Positions 30,326-39,256 of a stretch of 64,000 nt of DNA are shown in pieces; the stretch's first letter is position 1; each line of letters opens with the position of its first letter. Source of the stretch: Dinoroseobacter sp. (GTDB lineage: Bacteria > Pseudomonadota > Alphaproteobacteria > Rhodobacterales > Rhodobacteraceae); assembly GCA_030066795.1 (NCBI GenBank), contig JASJAW010000022.1:159922-223921 (forward strand). Direction: 5' to 3'. The notes beneath the pieces are model-generated. The model was given only the letters and a program-made list of their open reading frames with translations, ran no database searches and had not been told where the DNA came from. A program made the translations under genes and the position numbers.

Positions 30326-31462
30326 ATGCGATGGGTATCGGTCATTTTTGCTCTGACCGTCAGCGCAGTTTTGTATGCGTTTGTGTTTGAGCGAGATCGC
30401 GTCGACGAGACACTTGGCCTGACGCGCGATACTACAGAACCAACCCCGACAGTTGCGACAGACACTGAAGAAGCCGAGCCCAACGTCCCGCAGCAAGGGC
30501 GCGTGTCGGTCGTTGCAATGGAAAGCATTGCCATGCCAATCGACAGCGCAGTCGTTCTGCGTGGTCGGACGGAGCCCGCGCGTACGGTCGAAGTTGCTGC
30601 TGAAGTGTCGGGGCGCATCATTTCTGCGCCGTTGCGCCGAGGGGTGTCGGTGGAGGCAGGAGATATCCTGTGCCAGCTTGATCCGGGCACAGCCGAGGTA
30701 ACGCTGGCCGAAGCGCGGGCGCGGTTGGACGAGGCACAGATTTCCGCCACCGCAGCAGAAGAACTGGCAGAAGAAGGGTTCGTCTCCACAACGCGGCGCG
30801 CGTCCACGGCAGCAAGCCTTGAAGCCGCCCGCGCGGCGGTCCGCCGGGCAGAGCGTGCGATCGAGGACCTGACCGTGACCGCGCCCTTTGCAGGAGTTCT
30901 GGAAGATGACACTGCCGAACTTGGGGCATACCTAAGCCCGGGCGGCGGCAGCGCGCATTGCGCGACCGTACTCCAGCTTGATCCAATCAAGATTGTCGGC
31001 TTCGTCCCGGAAACCCTTGTTTCGCAAGTCTCTTTGGGCGCAAACGCTGGTGCGCGCCTAAGCGATGGTCAGGGCGTTCGGGGAACCGTTTCTTTTATCG
31101 CCCGTCAGGCAGACGAGACCACGCGCACCTTCCGGGTCGAAGTCGAAGTACCAAACCCCAATTTACGCCTCCGCGCGGGGCAAACGGCTGAAGTCGGGGT
31201 CGAGGCTGAGGGAACACTGGCGCATCTTCTGCCCGCTTCCTCACTCACGCTCGACGATCAGGGCCGTCTCGGCATCCGGCGCGTCGTGGAAAGCAATGCC
31301 GGCCCAGTGGCAGGGTTCAGCCCGGTCAAGGTGGTACGTGACACAATAGATGGAATTTGGGTCTCTGGCCTGCCGGAAGAAGTGCGGGTTATCGTCGTTG
31401 GTCAAGACTTTGTCACCGCAGGCGCGCCCATCTCCGTCACTTTGCGGGAACCTGCCTCGTGA
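30326..31462 (+). CDS. RND efflux periplasmic adaptor (membrane fusion protein)
   Basis: Links an inner-membrane RND pump to an outer-membrane channel. From the start at 30326 (AGGAG upstream; an in-frame TTG sits at 30317) the protein has 378 residues: an N-terminal membrane anchor (about 4-20), a biotinyl-lipoyl half motif (TVEVAAEVSGRIISAPLRRGVSVEAGDILCQLD-type strand, about 90-122), a short helical hairpin (about 125-175), the second lipoyl half (LTVTAPFAGVLEDD), and beta-barrel and membrane-proximal domains. Its stop overlaps the GTG start of the pump by four bases (GTGA). No TolC-type channel gene is next to it. Confidence 0.88.
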   Translation: MRWVSVIFALTVSAVLYAFVFERDRVDETLGLTRDTTEPTPTVATDTEEAEPNVPQQGRVSVVAMESIAMPIDSAVVLRGRTEPARTVEVAAEVSGRIISAPLRRGVSVEAGDILCQLDPGTAEVTLAEARARLDEAQISATAAEELAEEGFVSTTRRASTAASLEAARAAVRRAERAIEDLTVTAPFAGVLEDDTAELGAYLSPGGGSAHCATVLQLDPIKIVGFVPETLVSQVSLGANAGARLSDGQGVRGTVSFIARQADETTRTFRVEVEVPNPNLRLRAGQTAEVGVEAEGTLAHLLPASSLTLDDQGRLGIRRVVESNAGPVAGFSPVKVVRDTIDGIWVSGLPEEVRVIVVGQDFVTAGAPISVTLREPAS

Positions 31463-34400
31463 CCGGAATAGTTGACTGGGCCGCGTCCCGAGCGCGGATG
31501 GTGCTCGCGTTCATCGCGCTCTCGCTGATTGCGGGCACAATGGCCTATATCGGGCTGCCGAAAGAGGGTGAGCCGGATATCGAAATCCCTGCCCTCGTGG
31601 TCTCGGTGCCGTTCCCAGGCATCTCGGCGGAGGATTCCGAAAAGCTTCTGATCAAACCGATGGAGACGGAGTTGTCCGATCTTGACGGGTTGGACAGGAT
31701 GACGGCCACGGCAGCAGACAGCTACGCGAACATCGTGCTGGAGTTTGAATTCGGTTGGGACAAGACCAAGATTATCGCGGATGTACGCGACCGGATGAAC
31801 TCGGCCGAGGCAGAATTCCCCGATGGCTATGAGCGCTACTCCATCAATGAGATCAACTTCTCCGAGTTCCCGATCATCGTTGTGAACTTGTCAGGCAGCC
31901 TGCCAGAGCGCACTTTGCTGCGCGTTGCCAAAGACTTGCAGGACACCTTTGAAGGGCTGGAGCCGGTTCTTGAGGCCGGACTCGCCGGGCATCGCGATGA
32001 GATGCTCGAGGTTGTGATCGATCCGCTCAAACTGGAAGCATACAATGTGACAGCGGCCGAATTGCTGTCTGTTGTTCAGAATAACAACCAACTCATCGCA
32101 GCCGGTGAGGTTGAGTCGAACCAAGGCGCGTTTGCGGTCAAAATTCCGTCCAGCTTCAGTGAACCCGCCGATGTCCTGAGTCTGCCCGTGAAGACAAACG
32201 GCGACCGGGTCGTCACGCTCAGCGATCTGGCCGACATCCGCCTCACCTTCGAGGACCGCGAAGGCACGGCGCGCTACAATGGCGATGAAACCGTCGCTTT
32301 GCAGGTCGTGAAACGCAAGGGGTTCAACCTGATCGACACCGCGGCCCTCGTCCGTGAAACCGTGGACACCGAAGTCGCCAAATGGCCCCGGGAATTACAG
32401 GAAGCCGTGGTGATCAACGTCTCCATGGACCAGTCCCGCATCGTACAGTCTATGGTTAGCCAGCTCGAAGGGTCCGTGCTGACCGCCATCGCACTCGTTA
32501 TGATCGTGGTGCTGGCCGCGCTCGGCGCACGCTCTGCCCTGCTTGTGGGCTTTGCGATCCCGACCTCGTTCCTTCTGTGCTTCGCGTTCCTCGCGGTAAT
32601 GGGCATTTCCGTTTCGAATATCGTGATGTTCGGTCTGATCCTCGCGGTTGGCATGCTGGTCGACGGGGCAATTGTGGTTGTAGAATACGCTGACCGCCGC
32701 ATCCGCGATGGCAGCGGCCCGATGCGCGCCTACACGGAAGCTGCAAAGCGTATGTTCTGGCCCATCGTCAGCTCGACTGCGACAACGCTCTGCGCGTTTT
32801 TGCCGATGCTCTTCTGGCCCGGCGTCGCCGGAGAGTTCATGGGCATGCTCCCGGTGACCCTGATTTTCGTTCTGTCCGCTTCGCTTGTTGTGGCACTCGT
32901 TTACCTGCCTGTAATGGGCGGCGTGGCCGGCCGCATGAGCCGCAGCTTTGAAAACGCCGCGAAAGTGCTGATGCCCCTGCCTTGGCTGGCGCGTGCGGGG
33001 CTTGCCCTTGTGGCGGGATTTGCCCTCTTCAATGCAGCGCTTCATCTTTTGCGCCCCGACCGCCTATTGGACGCAACGGGCTTGTCCTATGCCATCGAGA
33101 CCTCCTTTGTGCTGGTGTCCCTCGTAGCCCTGACCATTGCGCTCAGCGCCGCCAAACGGCCGCGCGCTGACCGCCCGATCCGCGCGGGTTACCAGAAATC
33201 GCCATTTGGCTGGTTCATCCGCGCTTTGACCGGAAATCCGGTCATGCCGCTTGTGACTTTGGGGGTCGTGGTCGCCATCGTCATCACCACCTTCACGCTG
33301 TACGGCCAGAACAATCGCGGCGTGGAATTCTTCGTCGCCTCCGAGCCGGAACAAGCAATTATCTATGTCCGCGCGCGCGGCAACCACTCTCTGGCCGAAA
33401 AAGATGCGTTGATGCGGGATGCCGAGAACGTGGCGATTGCCACACCAGGGATAGAGTCGGTTTTCGCATTTGCTGGGCAGGGTGGACTAAACCAGAACAC
33501 AGGGGGCGCCTCGGCTCCGCTCGACGCGATCGGTACGATCCAGATCGAGCTTGCACCCTGGGAGGACCGCCAGGGCGGCGACCTCGCGAATGGTGACGAC
33601 ATACTTGCCCGGCTCGAGGCCGATCTGAAAACCCTGCCCGGAATCCAGACCGAGATTCTGGAGATGTCCCAAGGCCCGGCCGGCGCGAAACCTGTCCATC
33701 TTCGCCTGACCGGCCCGGACTTCGAAACACTCGCCAAGGCAACAGAAATCGCCCGCGCCAAGTTTGACGAAACCGAAGGTCTGCGTGATGTCGAAGACAC
33801 CCGTCCCCTGCCGGGCATCGATTGGCAGATCGACGTGGATGTCGAAGCAGCGGGCCGCTACGGCGCCGACGTGGCCACGGTTGGCGCCATGGTGCAACTC
33901 GTGACACGAGGTATCCTGCTCGACACGATGCGGGTCGACAGTTCGGACGAAGAGATCGATATCCGCGTGCGCTTCCCAGAGGAAGACCGCGTGCTCTCCA
34001 CTCTCGACACCTTGCGTGTGCGCACGGCCGAAGGTCTGGTGCCACTTTCGAACTTCATTTCCCGCCAGCCGGTGCGAAAGCTCGGCCAGATCGACCGCGT
34101 GGACAGCGAACGTTACTACGACGTCAAAGCCGCTGTGCGGGAAGGGCTGACGAATGCGGACGGCGCGGTCATCAACGCGGCAGAGCGCATCGCCTTCCTG
34201 ACGGAATGGCTTGAAACTGAGGCGGAATTCCCTTTTGGCGTAAGCTGGGAATGGACCGGAGATCAGGAAGACGAGGCCGAAAGTGCCGCTTTCCTGACAC
34301 AGGCCTTTGCCGGGGCTTTGGGCCTTATGTTCATCATCCTGCTCGCGCAGTTCAACAGCTTCTACAACGCGGCGCTTGTTCTGATTGCGGTTGTATTGTC

Positions 34401-35049
34401 CACCACAGGTGTTTTGATCGGAATGATGGTCATGCAGCAGCCATTCTCGGTTATTATGACCGGGACAGGGATCGTCGCGCTTGCCGGGATCGTGGTGAAC
34501 AACAACATCGTTTTGATCGACACGTATCAGGACTATTCCCGCTACATGCCGCGTCGTGAGGCCGTCGCACGTACGGCGCAGGACCGCTTGCGCCCCGTGC
34601 TGCTGACCACCCTCACCACGATGGCGGGTCTGACACCGATGATGCTCGGCATCAGCCTCGATTTCTTTGGGGGCGGCTATACGGTCGACAGTCCCACGGC
34701 GCTGTGGTGGAAGCAGCTTGCAACAGCGGTCGTGTTCGGTCTGGGCGTGGCGACGATGCTGACATTGGTTTTCACTCCGTCGATGCTTGCCCTGCGCATC
34801 TGGATCGAGGAAGGCGCATACGGGTTCGCCAAACGCTTGCAAGCGCTCAGCCAGGGCCGTGCGAGCCGTGCAGCACGTGACATTGTCCTGCGCAGAGCCG
34901 CGCGCCGGACCCCCTTGGGCGATCTGGTTTGGATGCCGGAGCCGGGCATGAACGAGGCCGCGCCGACCCCGCTGTCGCCACCTGAAAAGAGCGCCGATCC
35001 GGATAAGCCTCGCCCGGATCGAGACCCGCCGCTTGAGGCTGCGGAGTAA
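31459..35049 (+). CDS. RND-family efflux permease
   Basis: Large inner-membrane proton-driven pump of 1,196 residues. The start is the GTG at 31459 that overlaps the adaptor stop; upstream open frame to 31357 is only overlap with the adaptor. The layout is the RND one: TM1, a large periplasmic loop, TM2-TM6, a cytoplasmic connector with two extra hydrophobic stretches (about 500-580), TM7, a second periplasmic loop, TM8-TM12. In TM4 the usual proton-relay pair DD is LVDG, so only one aspartate remains. Two polar C-terminal segments extend about 80 residues past TM12. Substrate is unknown; the family handles drugs, metals or lipids. Confidence 0.87.
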   Translation: MTGIVDWAASRARMVLAFIALSLIAGTMAYIGLPKEGEPDIEIPALVVSVPFPGISAEDSEKLLIKPMETELSDLDGLDRMTATAADSYANIVLEFEFGWDKTKIIADVRDRMNSAEAEFPDGYERYSINEINFSEFPIIVVNLSGSLPERTLLRVAKDLQDTFEGLEPVLEAGLAGHRDEMLEVVIDPLKLEAYNVTAAELLSVVQNNNQLIAAGEVESNQGAFAVKIPSSFSEPADVLSLPVKTNGDRVVTLSDLADIRLTFEDREGTARYNGDETVALQVVKRKGFNLIDTAALVRETVDTEVAKWPRELQEAVVINVSMDQSRIVQSMVSQLEGSVLTAIALVMIVVLAALGARSALLVGFAIPTSFLLCFAFLAVMGISVSNIVMFGLILAVGMLVDGAIVVVEYADRRIRDGSGPMRAYTEAAKRMFWPIVSSTATTLCAFLPMLFWPGVAGEFMGMLPVTLIFVLSASLVVALVYLPVMGGVAGRMSRSFENAAKVLMPLPWLARAGLALVAGFALFNAALHLLRPDRLLDATGLSYAIETSFVLVSLVALTIALSAAKRPRADRPIRAGYQKSPFGWFIRALTGNPVMPLVTLGVVVAIVITTFTLYGQNNRGVEFFVASEPEQAIIYVRARGNHSLAEKDALMRDAENVAIATPGIESVFAFAGQGGLNQNTGGASAPLDAIGTIQIELAPWEDRQGGDLANGDDILARLEADLKTLPGIQTEILEMSQGPAGAKPVHLRLTGPDFETLAKATEIARAKFDETEGLRDVEDTRPLPGIDWQIDVDVEAAGRYGADVATVGAMVQLVTRGILLDTMRVDSSDEEIDIRVRFPEEDRVLSTLDTLRVRTAEGLVPLSNFISRQPVRKLGQIDRVDSERYYDVKAAVREGLTNADGAVINAAERIAFLTEWLETEAEFPFGVSWEWTGDQEDEAESAAFLTQAFAGALGLMFIILLAQFNSFYNAALVLIAVVLSTTGVLIGMMVMQQPFSVIMTGTGIVALAGIVVNNNIVLIDTYQDYSRYMPRREAVARTAQDRLRPVLLTTLTTMAGLTPMMLGISLDFFGGGYTVDSPTALWWKQLATAVVFGLGVATMLTLVFTPSMLALRIWIEEGAYGFAKRLQALSQGRASRAARDIVLRRAARRTPLGDLVWMPEPGMNEAAPTPLSPPEKSADPDKPRPDRDPPLEAAE

Positions 35050-35055
35050 ACCAGC

Positions 35056-36219
35056 TCACGCGACAGGCTGAAGGCGCTCCACGAGCCGAACGAAAAAGCT
35101 GGCGCCTATCGGAGCGATCTGGTCGTTGAAATCAAAACCGGGGTGGTGCAGCGTCGGACCTGATCCCTGCCCCAGAAACAGATACGCCCCGGGGCGGTTC
35201 TGCAGCATGTAAGAGAAATCCTCAGCGCCCATCTGTCGACCAGCCGCGCCATCGACCAGAGCATCGCCCGAAATCTCGACGGCCGCCTCGATCGCCGCCT
35301 GTGTTTCTGTATTTGTGTTTACGGTCGGGGGATAGCCCCGCTCATAAATACATTCCGCCGACACGCCAAAGCTTGCAGCCTGCCCCGCAACGATATCCTC
35401 GAGACGGCGCGCAACCATGTCTTGAACATGGGTATCAAAACTACGAACCGTGCCGCAGATATATGCTGCGTCAGGCACCACATTGTCCGCGCTGCCGGTG
35501 TGGATTTGCGTTACGGAGATCACAAGATCATCGGTGGCGATGTGGTTTCGGCTGACGATGGTCTGGATGGCCTGCACAATCGCGACCGTGGCCACAATAG
35601 GATCGGCAGTTTCATGTGGCAGGGCAGCATGTCCACCGTTACCCTTGATATGAATATGAAAATTATCCACCGCCGCCATCATTGGCCCTGCCTGGGTAAT
35701 GAACATGCCCTCAGGAATATTGGGAGCAGTGTGGAGCGCGTAGACACTCGCGATGTTAAACCGATCGAGCACACCCTCCTCGACCATAACGCCTGCGCCG
35801 CCACCGTCCTCCTCGGCCGGCTGGAAAATCAGCGCCACGGTCCCCGAAAAGTTGCGCGTTTCGGTCAGATAGCGCGCGGCCCCTAGCAGCATCGCAGTAT
35901 GCCCGTCATGTCCGCAGGCATGCATCACGCCCGGCCGCTCCGAAGCGTATGACACGCCAGTGCGTTCTTCGATCGGCAGCGCATCCATATCCGCGCGCAA
36001 GCCAATCACAGGCCCCTCAGTGCGCCCGTGAATCAACGCCACAACGCCGGTTTTCGCAAAACCAGTGTGAACCTCATCGACCTCAAAGCTCTGAAGCCGC
36101 TCCCTCACGAACGCGGCAGTGGCCACACAATCAAAGGACAGCTCCGGTGTCCGGTGCAGCTTCTGCCGCCATGCGGTCATCTCGTCGGCCAAATCCGCGA
36201 TCCGATTGACAATAGGCAT
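35056..36219 (-). CDS. M20D-family amidohydrolase (hippurate/N-acyl-amino-acid hydrolase type)
   Basis: Metal-dependent amidohydrolase of 387 residues from the start at 36219, which has a strong AAGGAGGG site; the frame upstream of it is open but without one. Motifs: the Cys/His cluster MHACGHDGHTAMLLGA (about 98-113), the glutamate pair in FQPAEEDGGGAGVMVEEG, the histidine in YALHTAPNIPEGMF and the C-terminal MGAEDFSYM. These fit the M20D group that hydrolyses N-acyl amino acids (hippurate, IAA-amino acids, acetyl-diaminopimelate). It converges with the RND gene (6-bp gap) and is divergent from mazG. Confidence 0.87.
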   Translation of the reverse strand: MPIVNRIADLADEMTAWRQKLHRTPELSFDCVATAAFVRERLQSFEVDEVHTGFAKTGVVALIHGRTEGPVIGLRADMDALPIEERTGVSYASERPGVMHACGHDGHTAMLLGAARYLTETRNFSGTVALIFQPAEEDGGGAGVMVEEGVLDRFNIASVYALHTAPNIPEGMFITQAGPMMAAVDNFHIHIKGNGGHAALPHETADPIVATVAIVQAIQTIVSRNHIATDDLVISVTQIHTGSADNVVPDAAYICGTVRSFDTHVQDMVARRLEDIVAGQAASFGVSAECIYERGYPPTVNTNTETQAAIEAAVEISGDALVDGAAGRQMGAEDFSYMLQNRPGAYLFLGQGSGPTLHHPGFDFNDQIAPIGASFFVRLVERLQPVA

Positions 36220-36280
36220 GGGCTGCCCTCCTTTCCCCGAGACGTAAGCTTTTTTCCCGCGAACGGAAGGCAAAACCGCG

Positions 36281-37120
36281 ATGCCCCCCTTCAACCCTCT
36301 GCCAAGATCCGAAAGCGATCGCCTTTGTCACGACGAAAACGGCGGCCTGCCACGGCTGCTGGAAATCATGCGCCGTTTACGGGATCCGCAAACTGGCTGT
36401 CCCTGGGATATCGAACAGGATTTTGGCACGATCGCGCCCTACACGATCGAGGAAGCCTACGAAGTCGAGGACGCGATCAAGCGGCAGGACTGGGCGGAAT
36501 TGGAGGGTGAACTGGGCGATCTGCTGTTGCAAACCGTCTATCATACCCAGATGGGGGACGAGGCCGGGCTGTTTGACTTTCATTCCGTCGCCAACACCAT
36601 TGCGCAGAAGATGCTGGACAGGCACCCGCATGTGTTTGGCGACGAAAGCAACCAGAAATCAGCCGCACAGCAGACGCGCGACTGGGAAGTCCAGAAGGCC
36701 CGCGAGCGCGCCGCGCGGAACGAATCCGGTGTTCTCGACGGGGTAGCCCAAGGGTTGCCGGCCCTTATGCGCGCGCTCAAGCTTCAAAAACGTGCAGCCC
36801 GCGTCGGCTTTGATTGGACCGAGATTGAAGACGTGCTGTCCAAACTGCGCGAAGAGGCCGATGAACTGGCTGCTGCGCGCGACAGCGCCGACAAGGATCA
36901 CATCACAGAGGAATTCGGAGATTTCCTTTTTGTAGCCGTGAATTTAGCGCGACATCTTGATGTCGAGCCGGAAGCCGCACTGCGCGCCGCCAACAGCAAA
37001 TTCACCCGGCGTTTTGCACATATCGAAGCGGAACTTGCCAAGGAAGGCACGCGCCCGGCGGACAGCACACTCGAAGTGATGGACGCGCTCTGGAATGACG
37101 CGAAAGCCAACGGCCTCTGA
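36281..37120 (+). CDS. mazG: Nucleoside triphosphate pyrophosphohydrolase MazG
   Basis: House-cleaning enzyme that hydrolyses (d)NTPs to monophosphates. The 279-residue protein has two tandem MazG domains. The first starts at LLEIMRRLRDPQTGCPWD, with the metal-binding EEAYEVEDAI and GELGDLLLQTVYH motifs; the second has KLREEADELAAA and EEFGDFLFVAVNLARHL. Both E-x-x-E/E-x-x-D sets look complete. The start at 36281 is the first ATG; the leader of about 18 residues before the core is usual for the family. A hairpin lies just beyond the stop. Confidence 0.92.
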   Translation: MPPFNPLPRSESDRLCHDENGGLPRLLEIMRRLRDPQTGCPWDIEQDFGTIAPYTIEEAYEVEDAIKRQDWAELEGELGDLLLQTVYHTQMGDEAGLFDFHSVANTIAQKMLDRHPHVFGDESNQKSAAQQTRDWEVQKARERAARNESGVLDGVAQGLPALMRALKLQKRAARVGFDWTEIEDVLSKLREEADELAAARDSADKDHITEEFGDFLFVAVNLARHLDVEPEAALRAANSKFTRRFAHIEAELAKEGTRPADSTLEVMDALWNDAKANGL

Positions 37121-37127
37121 AACAAAG

Positions 37128-37150
37128 AAGGGCGGCACAAAGCCGCCCTT
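37128..37150. terminator. Intrinsic terminator hairpin between mazG and the Hint-like gene
   Basis: AAGGGCGGC and GCCGCCCTT form a perfect 9-bp stem with a 5-nt loop. Eight bases after the mazG stop it could end mazG; read on the minus strand it lies 42 bases past the Hint-like stop and is followed by a T-rich CTTTGTTT, so it can serve both convergent genes. Confidence 0.65.
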
Positions 37151-37192
37151 ACAGGGGTCACTCAGATATGCAGATCTTCGTGTATGTGTCGG

Positions 37193-37780
37193 TCAGACCG
37201 CGCGGCGTCCCTTGCGGGCCGAGACCTCATCAACGCGGCACCACAGACCCTCGACGCGCGCCAAGACCGGACGGCCACAATGGAACATGGTGTAAGCCAG
37301 GGAGCCGCCTTCCCAAGGCGCTTCCTCGCCAAGCTCTTCAGCGGACTGCATTTCGTCGAGCCGCGCGCCCATAACGATGGTCTGCATCCGCGACATCCAG
37401 ATATCCCGCGACGGCAGATCGCGGCCAAACGTTCCGGTCCGCACAAGCACGGGAGCCGCGCCGGGTACTGTTTTCAGAAAACCCTCGTCCAGACCAACAC
37501 GGTCGATCCATTCGATCTCGCAAGGCTGACCCGAAGGTGTCACGATCTGATCGTTCCGGCGCAGCAGTCTTGCAGGAACTTCCCCAATGGTTGTCAGAAC
37601 GCGCGCCTCCGGCCCAAACCCTGGCAGTTTCCAGCCAGCGGCACCGGGCACGATACCGCCAGCCGGCCTCGTCTTTTGTGGCACTGCACCGCTAGTCTCG
37701 GTGTTGGCAGGCGCCACGGATACAATTTGATTCTGCGCGCTTTCGCGCAAGGAATTACTCGCAATCATCACTTTCACCAT
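37193..37780 (-). CDS. Hint-domain-like protein lacking catalytic residues
   Basis: A 195-residue protein whose central part (about 55-160) resembles the Hint fold common in Rhodobacteraceae proteins: RVLTTIGEVPARLLRRNDQIVTPSG corresponds to the entry strand of that family, and DIWMSRMQTIVM to its second block. The residues that do the chemistry are missing: the Cys of the usual CFTPGT start is a glycine (GFGPEA), and the His of the usual SPQHR block is replaced (SRMQT). No signal peptide or partner exon is visible. Start at 37780 is the first ATG; a second in-frame ATG at 37768 is equally possible, as neither has a clear ribosome-binding site. It could be a non-cleaving structural remnant or a pseudo-enzyme. 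Confidence 0.6.
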   Translation of the reverse strand: MVKVMIASNSLRESAQNQIVSVAPANTETSGAVPQKTRPAGGIVPGAAGWKLPGFGPEARVLTTIGEVPARLLRRNDQIVTPSGQPCEIEWIDRVGLDEGFLKTVPGAAPVLVRTGTFGRDLPSRDIWMSRMQTIVMGARLDEMQSAEELGEEAPWEGGSLAYTMFHCGRPVLARVEGLWCRVDEVSARKGRRAV

Positions 37781-38271
37781 CGGGCACGCCGCCCAAACTC
37801 GTTAATTTTAGGTGGTGGCGTGACCACAAGGACCACGCCACCTTTGCACACTCAGCACACTCGTACTGTTCCGAAGCAGGGCAGGCTGCCACTATTCGGA
37901 ACATCCTCTTTATCGCTGGTGAGTGCGGCGACAGGCGGGCGCACAAAGGTCAAACTGTGACGTTTTCTTGCGCCCAGCGCAGACTAAGGCAGGTCTGCGA
38001 CACAGAAATTTTAAAGGTTTTGTAAACAGTCTCGCCGCGATTTAGTGCGCAAAAAGAACTGGTACTACGCTGATCGCCTTTTTGTGGCCCAAACAGCGAC
38101 AGTCAACCCAACTTTGCAGAACAACGGCACCGAAAGACGCCGTCACAATTTCCGTTTCGCTTTGCCGAACAGTCTGTTTTTGTCCAAGTTAGGCACATGA
38201 GCGCGGCGCTGCGCACACACGCATCGCGTGTGGATTCGCAAGTTGAGTTACAGAGGAATACGAACCCAAGG
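37781..38271. other. 491-bp intergenic region between the Hint-like gene and the nucleoside hydrolase
   Basis: No convincing gene on either strand. It holds one stem-loop close to the Hint-like start (37814-37842), an AT-rich patch near 38010-38050 and a T-rich patch near 38175. Sigma-70-type hexamers with correct spacing were not found. Both flanking genes read away from it, so it should contain two promoters. Confidence 0.5.
37814..37842. repeat. Stem-loop in the Hint-like gene leader
   Basis: GGTGGCGTG and CACGCCACC form a perfect 9-bp stem with an 11-nt loop, 34 bp upstream of the Hint-like start codon. On the plus strand it is followed only by TTTGCAC, and on the minus strand by no T-run, so a leader hairpin or operator is as likely as a terminator. 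Confidence 0.45.
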
Positions 38272-39210
38272 ATGCCACGTAACATCATTATCGATACCGA
38301 CCCCGGCCAGGACGACGCGGTGGCCATCCTTTTGGCACTGGCCAGTCCGGGGGAAATCGAGGTTCTGGGCATTACTGCCGTCGCCGGAAACGTGCCTTTG
38401 CCCCTGACCCAGAAGAACGCCCGTATCGTATGCGAATTGGCAGGGCGGCCGGATGTTCCCGTCTTTGCCGGGTGTTCCGCGCCGCTTACACGAACCCTCG
38501 TTACGGCAGAGCATGTGCACGGCAAAACCGGGCTGGACGGCCCGCAGCTGTCCGACCCAACCATGCCATTGCAGGAGTGGCACGGCGTTGACTTTATTAT
38601 CGATACCCTCCGTCGGGAGCCATCGGGCACCGTGACGCTCTGCCCGCTGGGCCCCCTCACCAACATTGCAACCGCGTTTCAGCGCGCCCCTGACATCATC
38701 GCGCGCGTCGCCGAGATCGTGCTGATGGGCGGCGCTTATTTCCAAGTGGGCAACATCACCCCCGCTGCGGAGTTCAACATCTATGTGGACCCGGAAGCTG
38801 CGGAGATCGTATTCCGCTCCGGTGCGCCCATCACCACCATGCCGCTTGATGTTACGCACAAAGCGCTGACAACGGCACCACATGTGCAGGGCTTCCGCAA
38901 CATGGGAACAAAGGCCGGGACCATGGTGGCCGCCTGGACCGATTTCTTCGAGCGCTTCGACAAAGAGAAGTATGGGTCCGACGGCGCGCCGCTTCACGAC
39001 CCGTGCGTGATCGCCTATCTGCTGGAGCCCGAGATGTTCTCCGGCCGCCACGTGAATGTAGAGATTGAAACCAAATCAAACCTCACTCGAGGCATGACGG
39101 TTGCAGACTGGTGGCGGGTTACGGACCGCACGCCGAATGCGATGTTCATGGGCCATCTCGATGCAGACCGGTTTTTTGACCTTTTGACCGAGCGGATTGC
39201 ACGGCTTTGA
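38272..39210 (+). CDS. Inosine/uridine-preferring nucleoside hydrolase
   Basis: Calcium-dependent N-ribohydrolase for purine/pyrimidine salvage, 312 residues. The hallmark DTDPGQDDA is at residues 8-16, directly after the N-terminal strand, which fixes the start at 38272 (MPRNIIIDTDPG) rather than the upstream ATG at 38197. Further family blocks are VHGKTGLDGP, LGPLTNIA, MGGA and AEFNIYVDPEAA, with the late Asp in LHDPCVIAYLL binding calcium. An AGAGGA lies 14 bases upstream. The downstream selO gene starts 46 bp later. Base specificity is not readable from the sequence. Confidence 0.9.
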   Translation: MPRNIIIDTDPGQDDAVAILLALASPGEIEVLGITAVAGNVPLPLTQKNARIVCELAGRPDVPVFAGCSAPLTRTLVTAEHVHGKTGLDGPQLSDPTMPLQEWHGVDFIIDTLRREPSGTVTLCPLGPLTNIATAFQRAPDIIARVAEIVLMGGAYFQVGNITPAAEFNIYVDPEAAEIVFRSGAPITTMPLDVTHKALTTAPHVQGFRNMGTKAGTMVAAWTDFFERFDKEKYGSDGAPLHDPCVIAYLLEPEMFSGRHVNVEIETKSNLTRGMTVADWWRVTDRTPNAMFMGHLDADRFFDLLTERIARL

Positions 39211-39256
39211 GCTTAAGGGGCTGGCGCTGGGAAAACCCACTGCCTAGATACGGGTT

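Noticed and set aside
37755..37946. 63-codon minus-strand frame upstream of the Hint-like gene
   Set aside because: It overlaps the Hint-like start in another frame, spans the leader hairpin and resembles no family.
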